Counted from the first letter of the stretch, positions 39,874 to 49,817 are shown. The stretch is 64,000 bases of DNA from Carpediemonas membranifera (GCA_019828565.1 JAHDYR010000011.1:434001-498000), one strand, 5' to 3'. Translations and numbers: made by a program. Notes: generated by a model not told the origin, from the sequence alone.

Positions 39874-41910
39874 ATGAAGCGGATTTCCATCTGCCTGCTT
39901 CTTTTGCTAGTAGCAACGGTAGCGTGCTACAGCAAGAACTCGATTCCCTCCATGTGGCTCAACAACTGGAGCAACATGATAGTGATGTGGGAAAACAACC
40001 GCCGCCTGCTCAACGGGCCGGCGACATACCCCATTGGTGTTTCTGACGTCCGCGTTAGCGCCAACTGGGAGGAGAGCGCCATCCAAGCCGATGCTTTCGT
40101 TCTCAAGGTTGGCAACACGCTCTACCAAGACCCGAAACTCTTCGACGGCGACAGCTATCTCAGCGAGAACGGCACGATGATCACCGAGTACACCACGTAT
40201 GATGGCCACGACCTCGACTTCACACTCATCGGGCATGTCCAGTTGGGCCCCACACAGGAATCGTTCTACATCCGGAGCTACTACGTGGTGGACGATAGCC
40301 AGCGGCCAGTCAGCCTCATGGCCTACGTGACCACGGAGACACCGAAGAACACGGAGAACGTCTACGGGTGGCATGACACGAACAACGGGTTCTTCGAGGT
40401 GGACATCAAGCCGACTGGTCTCTACCTCGCCACATACGCCGACCAGACGTACTCTAAGTTCCAGATAGGGTCCCCCAACACTCCTTCTGACCCCGTCAAC
40501 CAGTTCGCGGGCTCCGGGCTCCAGGGCCAGACTGTGTCTAACACTCCTGAGGCTGTGATCGGCATGCAGTTCGATGGCACTGGTGGTCTCGCCATAAGCC
40601 TCTACCGCGCCGTCGGGAGCAACTGGGCGGACGTTGTGGCCAAGGCTAAGGCGGCCAAGGCGCATGACTACCTGGGCTGGCTCTCCATGGGCAGCGTCGC
40701 CGTAGAACAGAAGCTTAACAGCGCCATCCTCCCCTCCGGCACCGCAGAGGAGGTCAGGTACTTCAAGTTGTGTCTGCTTCTCCTCAAAAACGCCCAGCAT
40801 CCCACGATTGGTACGATTACCGCCTCATTCCACCCGTGCTACGGTTACAAGACCTGGGCGAGAGACGGTGCCTTTGCCGCCCTCATCCTGACCGCTGTCG
40901 GCTTCACCGAGGAGGCTTCGAAGTACCTTTCTTGGATGGGTAACGCCGAGCTCCGCGGCGACGGCATGTACCACACGACATATGCCACCTTCACTGGCAA
41001 GCCCGAGAGCTTCGTGGAGCCCCAGCTGGACCCTATGGGCACGTTCATGCTCTCCGTCGGCTACTACACGGCCACCACGGGCGACCGAACCCTCGCCCGG
41101 TCCGTGGCGGGCCGACTTGGCGCGGTGCAGGACTACCTGATCCATAACCAGCCGTACAAGTCCTTCACTAGCCCCGACTACTCCATCTGGGAAGAAAGCA
41201 GCGACCCCGTCACTGGCGCCGGTCTACCCGTGGGCTTCTACACGTTCTCCCAATCCATGAGTGCGGGCGGCCTCTTCTCCGCGGCCTACCTCTGGGGCAT
41301 GATGGGTGACAGCGCCCGCCGCTCGGCCGCTACTGCCAGGGCTCGCGAGCTCCAGGCTGCGATCGTCACCAACCTGTGGCAGGAGGACCTTGGTCACTTC
41401 GCCCGCCAGATCTGGTCTGACTCGAAGCAGGTCCAGACCAAGCTCGACGGCGCTTCCTCTGCCCCGCTGTTCCTCGGACTCATCAAGACGAGCGATAGCA
41501 TGTACTCTCGGCAACTTGATGCTGTCAGCCGTCTCATCACCAGAGACAACCACGGTGTGGCCCGCTACGAGGGCGACGTCTTCTTCTACAGCGGTGTGTT
41601 CAACCCCGCCGGTGCCCACGTGCCCGAGGTCTCCTCTGACATGCCTGCTTGGGGCGTCACCACCATGTTTACTGCCTGGGCCGAGCTCCGTGCTGGCAAG
41701 GACGTGTCAGCCAGGCTCAAGTGGATGCGCGACCGCAGTGCGTACGGCGGCATCGCTGTGGGCGAGGCCGTTGACGGCAACTCTGCACACGAGGACACGT
41801 TTGTGTTCTCCTCGGCACCTGATATTTATGAGCACGCTGGTGTGTATGCGGTCACTACGCTTATCTCCCAGGGTAAGGCCCTGCCCGTGTGCCCCTTCGA
41901 CTGGGACTAG
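39874..41910 (+). CDS. glucoamylase-like glycoside hydrolase, family GH15 (678 aa)
   Basis: A signal peptide occupies residues 1-18 (basic start, Leu-rich core, VACYS). An N-terminal beta-sandwich (20-270) is followed by an alpha/alpha toroid. YKTWARDGAF (about 321-330) is the conserved GH15 WxRD substrate site, PQLDPMGTF corresponds to the family LDxYG segment, and SIWEES (about 434-439) carries the expected general-acid Glu. The second Glu (base), expected near the C terminus, is less clear; SAPDIYEHAG is a candidate. It should release glucose from alpha-glucans in a secreted or lysosome-like compartment, which suits a cell that digests bacteria or starch. Single exon, no starch-binding domain. 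Confidence 0.88.
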   Translation: MKRISICLLLLLVATVACYSKNSIPSMWLNNWSNMIVMWENNRRLLNGPATYPIGVSDVRVSANWEESAIQADAFVLKVGNTLYQDPKLFDGDSYLSENGTMITEYTTYDGHDLDFTLIGHVQLGPTQESFYIRSYYVVDDSQRPVSLMAYVTTETPKNTENVYGWHDTNNGFFEVDIKPTGLYLATYADQTYSKFQIGSPNTPSDPVNQFAGSGLQGQTVSNTPEAVIGMQFDGTGGLAISLYRAVGSNWADVVAKAKAAKAHDYLGWLSMGSVAVEQKLNSAILPSGTAEEVRYFKLCLLLLKNAQHPTIGTITASFHPCYGYKTWARDGAFAALILTAVGFTEEASKYLSWMGNAELRGDGMYHTTYATFTGKPESFVEPQLDPMGTFMLSVGYYTATTGDRTLARSVAGRLGAVQDYLIHNQPYKSFTSPDYSIWEESSDPVTGAGLPVGFYTFSQSMSAGGLFSAAYLWGMMGDSARRSAATARARELQAAIVTNLWQEDLGHFARQIWSDSKQVQTKLDGASSAPLFLGLIKTSDSMYSRQLDAVSRLITRDNHGVARYEGDVFFYSGVFNPAGAHVPEVSSDMPAWGVTTMFTAWAELRAGKDVSARLKWMRDRSAYGGIAVGEAVDGNSAHEDTFVFSSAPDIYEHAGVYAVTTLISQGKALPVCPFDWD

Positions 41911-42094
41911 CGGATAAATCTTTGAATTGAGTGGTGGGCATGGGGTGATGGGCGAGAGGCAATGGGTGAAGGTGATGACGAGTGCGTTGACAGTGACTAC
42001 TGCTGCTACAGTGATGCATGCTCGAGGAGTCTTGCTCGGTTGACTGTCTCTGCAGTCTCGACAAGTACGAAGCCCGTATTGTGCACTGGGAGCG

Positions 42095-43684
42095 ATGAGT
42101 AGCGCTGATTCCGTGCCAGTGGATATAAGAGAGGCGTTGATCTCCGCATATCGCATTTCACGTACCACCACCGCCACCCTCCCCGGGAACATCCCCTCTC
42201 TTCTCGCGCACGCCTATTCGCGTCATTTCCGAACGAATATGCCCTTAATCCAGGACCAAGAGAACGATGATGTACCTTCTAGTTCATATACGCTTGAATT
42301 GCTCCTCGCCAAGCTCGTCGCCATCCCCCCTCTCTCCGAGAAGGCACAAACCCTCCTCGACCGCGCCCGCTCGATCCTCACAGACGGCCCCCCGCTGTCC
42401 ATGAACATCGAGCTGGCTGACGGCCAAGAGCTCCCGGACGCCCTGCACACCCTGCTCCAGGGCACGCTGTGGGCCATCCTCATGGGGGCTGGAGCCTACC
42501 CGGAGTTGGACGGCTCAACAAACGATCCCACTGCCTCAGACGACGATAGCTCCAGCTACGAGTCGTCATGCTACTCATCCGACGCTGTTGCTGACGACAA
42601 GAGCCTCTGGTTCCTCTGCCGTAAGTTCCTCTTCGTTCACCAGGCTGCTCAAAAGGACGGCGAGGCCTTCTCCAACATCAACCACGCCGGCTACTACATC
42701 GAGCATCGCTATGCCGGCTTCCTCTTCAAGACTAACGCCTCCTACGATCCCCTCGAGCGGGCCCGTCTCCCCCGCGTTCTCAGCGTCTACAGGGACCGGA
42801 TCTCGACTCTGGTAGTGACTCCAAAGGGTGTTTACGGGTGGAATGGAGGTAGGAACCTTGGACTCGGGTCGCAGGTCATGTTTACTACAGACCCAACCCG
42901 CCTCACTTTTCGTAACTGTCCCGCCGTCTTGGAGTACGAGTCGGCCCTACCCGCCTGGGAGAAGGACCGTATAGCCACGCTGGTGCGGCACAGCTATGCT
43001 CGGACACTAATTCTCACCCCTGTTGGCCTCGTCGCGGCGGGGGTTTCCACGGAGATGTTCACACGGCAAATGAGCAACGGTCCGTGCTTCCATATGGTTC
43101 CCCTGCCGGAGGGCTTTGTCCCAGATCACATTATGGACGGTGAGAAGGTGGTTGTTCTCTCAATGGGCGATCGGCAAATGATTGCCGGAGAAAACAGCCA
43201 CGGCGAGCTCGGCATTGGTGAGGCCGGCGACCTCTCGGGCTTCGTCGACCTCCCATACCGCATAGACGGCATTATTGCCTCTGCCTCCGACTTCAACGTC
43301 TTCCTCAGTGGCCGCCAGCTCCTCTTCACCGGGGTCCCGCCCGCCCCGCTCCTCGACTCTAACCTGCACCCCGGTCAACCCGGCCCCACCCCCACCCCTC
43401 TCACTGTCCCTAAAGAGGCCTGGGCGTTTGGACTGTCCTGGGGCCATCTGGTATGGGTTGGGGGAGGCAGGACACACCGATACGGCCTCCTCGGTGACCT
43501 CGGCTCGTATTACATCAACGGAGAGGCAAGCCACTGTGGGAGCAGTCGGTATAGACTCACAGACGGGTCCTGGGTGGATGTGCTTGGCGTGCATGACGGC
43601 GTGGGGCGGACCGTCGAGTGCCGACCAGACCCTGATGGCGTGCTGGAGATACCACTGGTGCGGCCGACGGAGAGGCGGGTGTAA
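42095..43684 (+). CDS. divergent RCC1-like beta-propeller protein (529 aa)
   Basis: Residues 1-180 are helical with an acidic Ser/Asp stretch. The C-terminal part has RCC1-type blades: VYGWNGGRNLGLGS, MIAGENSHGELGIGEAGD and VWVGGGRTHRYGLLGDLG. Typical RCC1 proteins have seven G-x-N-x-x-G-Q-L-G blades; only three or four can be made out, so the propeller is divergent or incomplete. Possible roles range from a GTPase exchange factor to a protein-binding scaffold; nothing here decides. A decayed relative lies at about 46,190-46,760 on the other strand. Confidence 0.7.
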   Translation: MSSADSVPVDIREALISAYRISRTTTATLPGNIPSLLAHAYSRHFRTNMPLIQDQENDDVPSSSYTLELLLAKLVAIPPLSEKAQTLLDRARSILTDGPPLSMNIELADGQELPDALHTLLQGTLWAILMGAGAYPELDGSTNDPTASDDDSSSYESSCYSSDAVADDKSLWFLCRKFLFVHQAAQKDGEAFSNINHAGYYIEHRYAGFLFKTNASYDPLERARLPRVLSVYRDRISTLVVTPKGVYGWNGGRNLGLGSQVMFTTDPTRLTFRNCPAVLEYESALPAWEKDRIATLVRHSYARTLILTPVGLVAAGVSTEMFTRQMSNGPCFHMVPLPEGFVPDHIMDGEKVVVLSMGDRQMIAGENSHGELGIGEAGDLSGFVDLPYRIDGIIASASDFNVFLSGRQLLFTGVPPAPLLDSNLHPGQPGPTPTPLTVPKEAWAFGLSWGHLVWVGGGRTHRYGLLGDLGSYYINGEASHCGSSRYRLTDGSWVDVLGVHDGVGRTVECRPDPDGVLEIPLVRPTERRV

Positions 43685-43772
43685 CGATGACTTTAAATCG
43701 TGGGATATAGCTATGTAGCGCTAGTTACGCCCGTTGGGCAGGCTGCATCGCCTGGAACGCTTGCTTGGTTCT

Positions 43773-43785
43773 CCGCATTTTAGGG
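43773..43785 (+). promoter_or_regulatory. T-rich core-promoter-like element of the ULK gene
   Basis: ccgcattttaggg, 39 bp before the ATG at 43,825. Confidence 0.35.
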
Positions 43786-43824
43786 GGTAGCTTTCAGAAC
43801 GCAGGCGATCCGTAAATCCACCCC

Positions 43825-46059
43825 ATGTGGATCATTTGTGACGACTACGAGATTATACGAGAGATAGGTCGTGGTAGCTACAGCCAGGTTCTCAAAGCCC
43901 GCGATAAGCGCACTGGTATTCTCAGAGCGATCAAAGTGATGAATCTGGAGGGTATGTCTCCTAAGGAGTACATCAACCTGGACCGCGAGCTTCATATTCT
44001 TACTAGCCTCCGCGGAACCTCCCCAAATGTCGTCGAGCTGATCGATGTGCGCGAGGACCCTGCCAACTCATACAAGTACCTCATCTTCGAGCTCTGTGAG
44101 GGCGGAGACCTCCTCGCAGCCATCCGCAACAACAACAAGAAGCATGGCGGCGGCCTGCCCGAGACTGTGTGCTGCCGTCTTTTCGCACAGATGATTATGG
44201 GTATGGAGCAGTTGTGGCGACGGAACTTCATACACAGAGACCTCAAACCGGCCAACCTACTGCTGTCAGAGAGTAACCCAGCCACAGCGACGCTTAAGGT
44301 GGCAGACTTCGGGTTTGTCAGGAAGGTCTCCCCCGGTACGATGGCAGTGACCCTGTGCGGCTCCCCACTTTACATGGCGCCAGAGGTTGTGAAGCACGGA
44401 AGTACATATGATTACAAGGCGGACATATGGTCGCTCGGCGTCATCCTGTTTGAGATGCTGACCGGGTCTGCCGCCTTTTACTCGCCCACTGGCATCATGG
44501 AGCTTCCCAGAGTAGTAGCGGAACAAACGCCCAAGCTAGAGTGGCGTGCCCGTAACGCTGGTGTGTCCAAGAGTGCGATTGATCTCCTGAGAATCACTCT
44601 GAGCGTCGACCCGATCCAGCGGGTCTCCCGAACGGGTCTGCTCCGCCACCGCTTCGTGGCCAACGGCTTCGACCTTCTCGGATCGACTCTGCCAGCCCTA
44701 TCGACCCCCACCCTCTCCATGCCGACCCTGCCACAGTTCCCCAGCCCCGTGATGGGCGCCGTGACCACTGGTGAGCCGCCCTCGGAGTCCTCAACCGTCT
44801 TCCAGAGCATGTCTCTAGGTCCTGACTCGGACGACTCGACGGCCGATTCGCCCGGGTCTGGGGCGATGAGCTCGTTCGCCGCCAGTCCCGCCACGACTCA
44901 CCGCACTGTGCACGAGGCCACGGATGACGAACCAGAGGCCATGGAGCCGCCACGGACGAAGGAAACCAGGTCAGAAAGCACTGCCACGCTGACCCAGGCC
45001 CGGCCGGCGACCATTTCCACGACACGCAGTCGGCCCCTGATTGAGATCGCGCCACTGGTGATCACGGAATCACAGAGCACACTTCAGAAACGGTTCGCGT
45101 ACGCCAACAGCAACGAGATCCTGCCGGAGAAACTGTGGGCCGACCTGCCGTCTGACACGTTTGAATCACTCATTCAGCAATTCCGCCGCGGCATGCAGGC
45201 CCAGCTGACCGAATGTGACATTCCAGTGAACGAGAGACACACGTTCAAACCCTGGACGTCTCCCAAGTACGGCCTCGACGACAACGACGTCACCCTTCCC
45301 GTTCTCATGGAGCTACTCGGCCGGGTCGTCTCCGTTGTGAGACATAACCTGCGATATTCGTTCATCAGAGCCACCGAGGCCCCAGACGCTATCGCCCCCA
45401 GTCGCGTGCTGCTCACAGCCTTACTCCTGTGCGATTCCATGGTTCGCTGCGTCAGACCCTCTCAGCCGTACGCGCTCATGGTAGCGGAGGGCGCCCTCAA
45501 CATTGGCGTCAGGATCGGTGTCTTCGCTAAGTCCGTGCCCGCCGTGACACAGCCTTTGCCTCCGTCTTTTGTCTCGGAGACCCTGCCAGCGCTCATGTAC
45601 CTATACCAGACAGTTGGGGTGATCGTTACAAAAACCGTCCCTAGCCGAATCGAACCCCTGCCTGAGGTACCGCTAACCGCTTGCCTACCAACAGGCCCGT
45701 TTTTACTCGCAACTCCGAAGGCGAACCGGCTTGTGATGGCCCGGAACGCCAAGGGCGGTGCTGAGCTGAGGGAGGTAGACGCTGTTGAGGCAATCACGTC
45801 GATCAGCGTCGCCATATCCAATCTCAGCAACAAGTATCTCGGATCTATAGATCCAATAGAGATTTTGTGTATCTTTTCCGCGATTGAGAAATATCTACAG
45901 GATCTAGCGACGTTTACGCTGAGCGGTGACGCTAAAAGTGCCCGTGTGTCGGCCCTCCGCGCCCATCTCCTGGCCACGTGGTGCAAGTCGATAACCGGTG
46001 ATCGCCTCGATCAGCTCGACTCCGTCATCAGTGCGGTGGCGCCGCTAGCTGGGCTGTGA
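43825..46059 (+). CDS. ULK/ATG1-like serine/threonine kinase (744 aa)
   Basis: The kinase domain spans residues 5-265: GRGSYSQV glycine loop, AIKVMN lysine, FIHRDLKPANLLLSE (about 135), VADFGFVRKV (about 158), CGSPLYMAPEV (about 178). The LCGSPLYMAPE activation segment and FIHRDLKPxNLLL match ATG1/ULK kinases. A Ser/Thr/Pro-rich linker (280-420) is followed by a helical domain (430-740) in the place of the ULK C-terminal domain that binds ATG13; its identity is inferred from position only. The expected role is starting autophagy or related trafficking. Single exon. Confidence 0.82.
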   Translation: MWIICDDYEIIREIGRGSYSQVLKARDKRTGILRAIKVMNLEGMSPKEYINLDRELHILTSLRGTSPNVVELIDVREDPANSYKYLIFELCEGGDLLAAIRNNNKKHGGGLPETVCCRLFAQMIMGMEQLWRRNFIHRDLKPANLLLSESNPATATLKVADFGFVRKVSPGTMAVTLCGSPLYMAPEVVKHGSTYDYKADIWSLGVILFEMLTGSAAFYSPTGIMELPRVVAEQTPKLEWRARNAGVSKSAIDLLRITLSVDPIQRVSRTGLLRHRFVANGFDLLGSTLPALSTPTLSMPTLPQFPSPVMGAVTTGEPPSESSTVFQSMSLGPDSDDSTADSPGSGAMSSFAASPATTHRTVHEATDDEPEAMEPPRTKETRSESTATLTQARPATISTTRSRPLIEIAPLVITESQSTLQKRFAYANSNEILPEKLWADLPSDTFESLIQQFRRGMQAQLTECDIPVNERHTFKPWTSPKYGLDDNDVTLPVLMELLGRVVSVVRHNLRYSFIRATEAPDAIAPSRVLLTALLLCDSMVRCVRPSQPYALMVAEGALNIGVRIGVFAKSVPAVTQPLPPSFVSETLPALMYLYQTVGVIVTKTVPSRIEPLPEVPLTACLPTGPFLLATPKANRLVMARNAKGGAELREVDAVEAITSISVAISNLSNKYLGSIDPIEILCIFSAIEKYLQDLATFTLSGDAKSARVSALRAHLLATWCKSITGDRLDQLDSVISAVAPLAGL

Positions 46060-46189
46060 GGCTGGGGTGATCGTTTAGATGTATATATGAGTGATTGGTT
46101 GTATCTGTTTTGGACCGTTAAATGTCGATTTTTTATGCCAAACACTTTCTTACCATTTTCGAGTGGTAAGGTAAGGTGGTGGTGGCGCT

Positions 46190-46760
46190 GCTTTCGCTCA
46201 GATTCCAGTCTCGCTCGCGGTACATCGACATCAATTGGTGGGACCTCAATAACATTGTAGATAGGCGCCTCGTGCTCCTCCGCCTCGGCCCCCACACCCT
46301 GGTCTACAACTCCACACCCTGAACAATTGGCCGGCCGGGTCACGGTTTGACTCACCGTTGGAAGCAGTCACCTCGAGGGGGGATGACACTTGCTCTGCAG
46401 GAGTCGGATCTCATGTGATGAGTCTTTCCCTCGGTGACCCAGATCAGATCATGGTCGGAACCGATCAATCCATTGGATCTCTTGGGGAACCGGAGCGGCA
46501 TGGCTGTGCGTACCGTGACGCGCATGCAGCAGACCCGATTGGGGGATATGAGGGGGAACTCAACCGGCGATCAGGAGTTGGCGGCCGCTGAGATTATGTT
46601 GCCGGAGTCGGTTGCCGATCCGGACCCTGAAGGGCAGGTCGACGAAGCCAGTCATATCATTATCGTGCCCGAGCCCCAACTGGCCGTCTCAGCTGTTCCC
46701 ACTGATCATTTGCCGATCGCCCAAGGCGAAGATGACAACTGACGACAATGGGTACCTGTC
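46190..46760 (-). pseudogene. decayed RCC1-like relative of the 42,095 gene
   Basis: Minus-strand translation from about 46,755 gives VIFALGDRQMISGNS-stop-DGQLGLGHDND, then TGFVDLPF, LSGRQLLIAG-stop and VPP...VPQEIQW. These track the intact protein at VVLSMGDRQMIAGENSHGELGIGEAGD, SGFVDLPY, LSGRQLLFTG and VPP...VPKEAW in the same order. At least two in-frame stops and probable indels interrupt it. Sequence near 46,200-46,310 may match the C terminus. The conserved order shows a gene remnant from an earlier duplication. The 5' part is not seen, and the NUFIP1-like gene begins beyond it. Confidence 0.7.
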
Positions 46761-46883
46761 GCTGGCCAGCCTCCTCGGCCATGCCTGCTGTGAGTTTACT
46801 GTGGGACGAGGAGGACTACACTCTCAATCCCACGCGTGGCAGACCTCACAAGTCAACTGGAGCACAGTCGACTTCGGCAGGCC

Positions 46884-47354
46884 ATGGACTTTCTGACGAA
46901 TCTCGTCAATGCGCCTTCTAACGAGCATAAAGGGGAATCAATGAGCCCGGCAAAATCATTAGCGGCCAAAGCAGCTCCGAAGAAGACTGCTCCATCCAGG
47001 CCTATCCAGAAGAAGCCAAAAGGCGTCCCCTCGACAGCAGGTTACCGCATTCCGATCATTGAAACCGACGAGGACCTGCGGAAGTACATTGCGGAGCGTA
47101 AGGCCCGCTATCCCACTCGAGCGCGCGTCGCTGAGAAGATCGCCAGACAGGAGGACGCCAAGGTGGAGGCAGAAGCCGAAGCCGAGGAGAAACTGGAAGT
47201 AGAGGCCAGCACTGCTCACAAGGCAGCTCCGCGGCAGACCTTCATCGAGCCTTCTCGGCCCCCGACACTGCTGGAGCAGCTCAAATACGGCGATGTCCGG
47301 AGGGACAAGCGTCTGGTGCTCCTGGCCCTGGTTCATCTGCTGAACGGTAAGTGA
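46884..47354 (+). CDS. NUFIP1-like snoRNP assembly factor (about 156 aa)
   Basis: The core IPIIETDEDLRKYIAERKARYPTRARVAEKIARQE is the NUFIP1 motif (xPxxTxEDIxKWIxERRKxYPT). A C-terminal LLEQLKYGDVRRDKRLVLLALVHLL helix corresponds to the helix that often ends NUFIP-like proteins. The frame is open from 46,836 but starts there with GTG; the ATG at 46,884 has a good context. An upstream ATG at 46,781 in another frame, followed by a plausible N terminus, could be a first exon, but I found no intron matching the local consensus. NUFIP1/Rsa1 helps build box C/D snoRNPs with NOP58 and the R2TP complex in the nucleus. Confidence 0.75.
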   Translation: MDFLTNLVNAPSNEHKGESMSPAKSLAAKAAPKKTAPSRPIQKKPKGVPSTAGYRIPIIETDEDLRKYIAERKARYPTRARVAEKIARQEDAKVEAEAEAEEKLEVEASTAHKAAPRQTFIEPSRPPTLLEQLKYGDVRRDKRLVLLALVHLLNGK

Positions 47355-47532
47355 GCGATGTGGTGTATTGTATTGAACCATACCTTGATGGTTGGCTGGC
47401 CTCTCGGGATACGGACCGGCATTGACTGTGACGTTTTATTGCCGAATTGGATATTTTCTAAACCGCCTGCGGAAAATGGCCTGACATCCCGTTGATACGC
47501 CAAAAGGGGTGCATACGTGTTACCGTTTGTTT

Positions 47533-47547
47533 TGCCAGTTTTGGCAC
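47533..47547 (+). promoter_or_regulatory. promoter-like element of the ARPC1 gene
   Basis: tgccagttttggcac, 19 bp before the ATG; also a small inverted repeat (TGCCA/TGGCA). Confidence 0.35.
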
Positions 47548-47566
47548 AAGATCATTATCGCTATCA

Positions 47567-48700
47567 ATGCAGACAAATAAGCTTGCTGAGCACATTTCAG
47601 CTCACGCATGGAACGCTGATCACACTCAAGTTGCCATCTGCCCCAATAACAACGAGATTGTGATCTTCGAGATGACAGAAAAGGGTCCTGTCGAAAAGCA
47701 CAAGCTTCTGAAGCACGACCAGCATGTTAGCGCTATTGACTGGTGCCATGAGACGAACAACATTGTTTCATGCTCTCATGATCGCAGTGCCTACGTCTGG
47801 ACGTTTGCTGACGGCGTCTGGTCCCCCGAGCTTGTCATCCTGCCCATCAACCGCGCCGCCCTCTCCGTGGCCTGGTCTCCGAACGGCACTAAGTTTGTTG
47901 TGACCTCTGGCCAGCACTGTGTCTGCATCTGCCACCGTGACACCCGCTCGACCGAGTGGTGGGTATCCCGCCGCACGGACCACCCATCAATGGCCGAGTC
48001 CGTCACCGCGGCCGCCTGGCACCCTAACGGCATCGTCTGCGCGTGCGGTGGGATGAACGGCAAGGTCCTGCTGTTCGCCGCGGTCATGAAGGGAGTCGAC
48101 AAGCGTCCCACCGAGGCTGTGTACGGCTTCGGTCCCCCGATCCGCTTCCCCCAGCCCCTTATCGAGCTCGACGTCACGGACGGCGCCTGGATTCAGGACA
48201 TCGCCTTCAGCCCCAGCGGCGATGAGCTGATGATCGTCACGGGCGACGCCAAGGTCCGCTTCGTCACCCTCTCGGCCGACCAGCCCTGCCCCGTGGCCAC
48301 AGTCACTCTCACCAGCGAGGCTATGCTCGCAGCCGTGTATATTAACGAGACCGCGGCCATCGCCACCGGCTACAACGCCGAGCCGCTTCTCTTCACCAAG
48401 GACGCCGAGGGATGGGCTATGCGGAAGTCCCTCGACCCCAAGAAGGGCAACGCAGAGATCGGCGGTGGCCCTAAGAAGCCCCGCAGCGCTGCCTTTGCCA
48501 AGTTCGAGGCGGCCGCGGCGTCGAGCGGCAAGGCCGAGTCCGCGATGAAGAGCAAGGGCGTGCAGACGGTACACCGCAACACGGTGCCCTCCATCCGCCT
48601 TGTCGACGGCGGCGTGGTGTCGACGGCGGGTCTGGATGGCGTCCTTGTCCAGTGGAAGTTGGGCGAGGGCGAGGTCGCCGAGCTCATCAAGGCCATGTAG
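47567..48700 (+). CDS. ARPC1: ARPC1, WD-repeat subunit 1 of the Arp2/3 complex (377 aa)
   Basis: Translation begins MQTNKLAEHISAHAWNADHTQVAICPNNNEIVIF, the usual ARPC1 start (frame open earlier, but this ATG matches the family). Repeats include HVSAIDWCHETNNIVSCSHDRSAYVWTF, ALSVAWSPNGTKFVVTSG and VTAAAWHPNGIVCACGG. The insertion AKFEAAAASSGKAESAMKSKGVQTVHRNTVPSIR matches the actin-contacting loop region of ARPC1. The complex nucleates branched actin, so this supports phagocytosis or pseudopod formation. Single exon, upstream promoter-like element at 47,533. Confidence 0.95.
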   Translation: MQTNKLAEHISAHAWNADHTQVAICPNNNEIVIFEMTEKGPVEKHKLLKHDQHVSAIDWCHETNNIVSCSHDRSAYVWTFADGVWSPELVILPINRAALSVAWSPNGTKFVVTSGQHCVCICHRDTRSTEWWVSRRTDHPSMAESVTAAAWHPNGIVCACGGMNGKVLLFAAVMKGVDKRPTEAVYGFGPPIRFPQPLIELDVTDGAWIQDIAFSPSGDELMIVTGDAKVRFVTLSADQPCPVATVTLTSEAMLAAVYINETAAIATGYNAEPLLFTKDAEGWAMRKSLDPKKGNAEIGGGPKKPRSAAFAKFEAAAASSGKAESAMKSKGVQTVHRNTVPSIRLVDGGVVSTAGLDGVLVQWKLGEGEVAELIKAM

Positions 48701-48754
48701 AGTGTGTGTTAAAGGAGATACTGTATGCTGAGAGGCGCTGGGTGCCTTGGTTGA

Positions 48755-49168
48755 ATGGTTCCCGGAGGGGCAGAATTAGGGTCAAGACAAATGCAGGTGG
48801 ATGACGCGCATCCACTGGCGGATTATGCCCTGTCACAGTTTACCGTGCAGCTCACTGATCAATTGACGGAAATTCTTCACCCAGCAATCGCTGAAGGTCG
48901 AAAGGACGAAAATCTTGTCTTGAGATTGCTAGAGCAGGTGTTCTCATTCGAAGATCCATCGGGACTGCCTGGATTCATCTCACGGCTTGCTACCAACGTC
49001 ATAACTGTGGAATCTGTGTTTCGTGAGATGAGCATCACCCCCGAGTCTGTTCGAGCAGCCTCATTCGAGGTCCAAGAGCCCGAGCCCGTCGTCGAACTGA
49101 GGCCTGCGCTTGAGGAGGAAGATGATCCGGGTTATGTGGCCCATTTGCAAATGTTGGGAGCAGAATGA
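48755..49168 (+). CDS. uncharacterised small acidic helical protein (137 or 125 aa)
   Basis: Two possible starts exist: ATG 48,755 and ATG 48,791 (MQVDDAHPLADYALSQF). The product is mainly helical, acidic at the C terminus (ALEEEDDPGYVAHLQMLGAE), without membrane segments or known motifs. It follows ARPC1 by 54 bp on the same strand. I do not recognise it. Confidence 0.55.
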   Translation: MVPGGAELGSRQMQVDDAHPLADYALSQFTVQLTDQLTEILHPAIAEGRKDENLVLRLLEQVFSFEDPSGLPGFISRLATNVITVESVFREMSITPESVRAASFEVQEPEPVVELRPALEEEDDPGYVAHLQMLGAE

Positions 49169-49311
49169 GGCTATGTATTGTTATGTGGTCCTTTGGACAC
49201 AATCCACCACAACTCCGCCGCCGCCCCAGGTGCCAACAAGCCATCCTTGTATACATATCAACGTAAAAACCGCCATACTACCGCATTCCGTTTACATTGC
49301 CGTCCAAAGGC

Positions 49312-49720
49312 TCACATGAAGGAGAGGTTGAAGATATCGTTGAGGATGAACCATTGGCCGTTAGCCGGGCACAGTGTGAACACCTGCGAGAACATCATAG
49401 GGTGCTCGCTATCATCATCGGCGATGAGCTGGCCGGAGACGAAGACGAGGATGCTGTCGTTGACGGTGGGCTGGATGTTGATGTTGAGGCCCTCGACGTC
49501 GTGCTGGACCTTGCGGAAAGAAAGCGAGGTAAGCTTCTCCATAATAGCAGTGGTGCCCATAGCCTGGGCGCCAGAGAACGTGAGCATGGAGTTAGCCTGC
49601 TGTGTGAGAATTAGGGTCAGTGGAACGAACGTAAAGGCTCGCGAGGTTAGAACGGTCAGTATCGAAGGTCTGGTAGTAGAACTTGACGAAAGCAGTGCCA
49701 ATCTGGACCGGGTCGCTCAT
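49312..49720 (-). CDS. NUTF2: nuclear transport factor 2 (NTF2), one 31-nt intron
   Basis: Exons (minus) 49,720-49,631 and 49,599-49,312 give 125 residues, the family length. It begins MSDPVQIGTAFVKFYYQTFDTDRSNLASLY; after the intron come MLTFSGAQAMGTTAIMEKLTSLSFRKVQHDV, VFVSGQLIADDDSEHPMMFSQVF and NDIFNLSF, matching NTF2 from end to end. The intron is GTTCGT...TTCTCACACAG. NTF2 carries Ran-GDP into the nucleus through nuclear pores. A promoter-like element lies about 85 bp upstream. Confidence 0.96.
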
Positions 49721-49802
49721 GGAACAGCAGAACTCAGAATCAGAAATTTCCAGCGTGCAGGATAAGAACAAATCTCCTATGCTATTGAAGGGTCGAAAAA
49801 TG

Positions 49803-49817
49803 TGTTTATACTGCGCA
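49803..49817 (-). promoter_or_regulatory. T-rich core-promoter-like element of NTF2
   Basis: Minus strand reads GCGCAGTATAAAC, about 85 bp before the NTF2 ATG and within the short gap after the LARP gene. Confidence 0.4.

Noticed and set aside
45650-45705. Minus strand inside the ULK gene contains TAGGCAAGCGG and GGGTTCGATTC, like tRNA boxes A and B.
   Set aside because: The boxes are only about 25 nt apart, the arms do not pair as a tRNA, and the stretch lies in a continuous open coding frame.
46781-46920. Upstream ATG at 46,781 with GTGAGT nearby as a first exon of the NUFIP1-like gene.
   Set aside because: No 3' splice site with the local CTNAY-AG pattern keeps the frame, so the simpler ATG at 46,884 was used.
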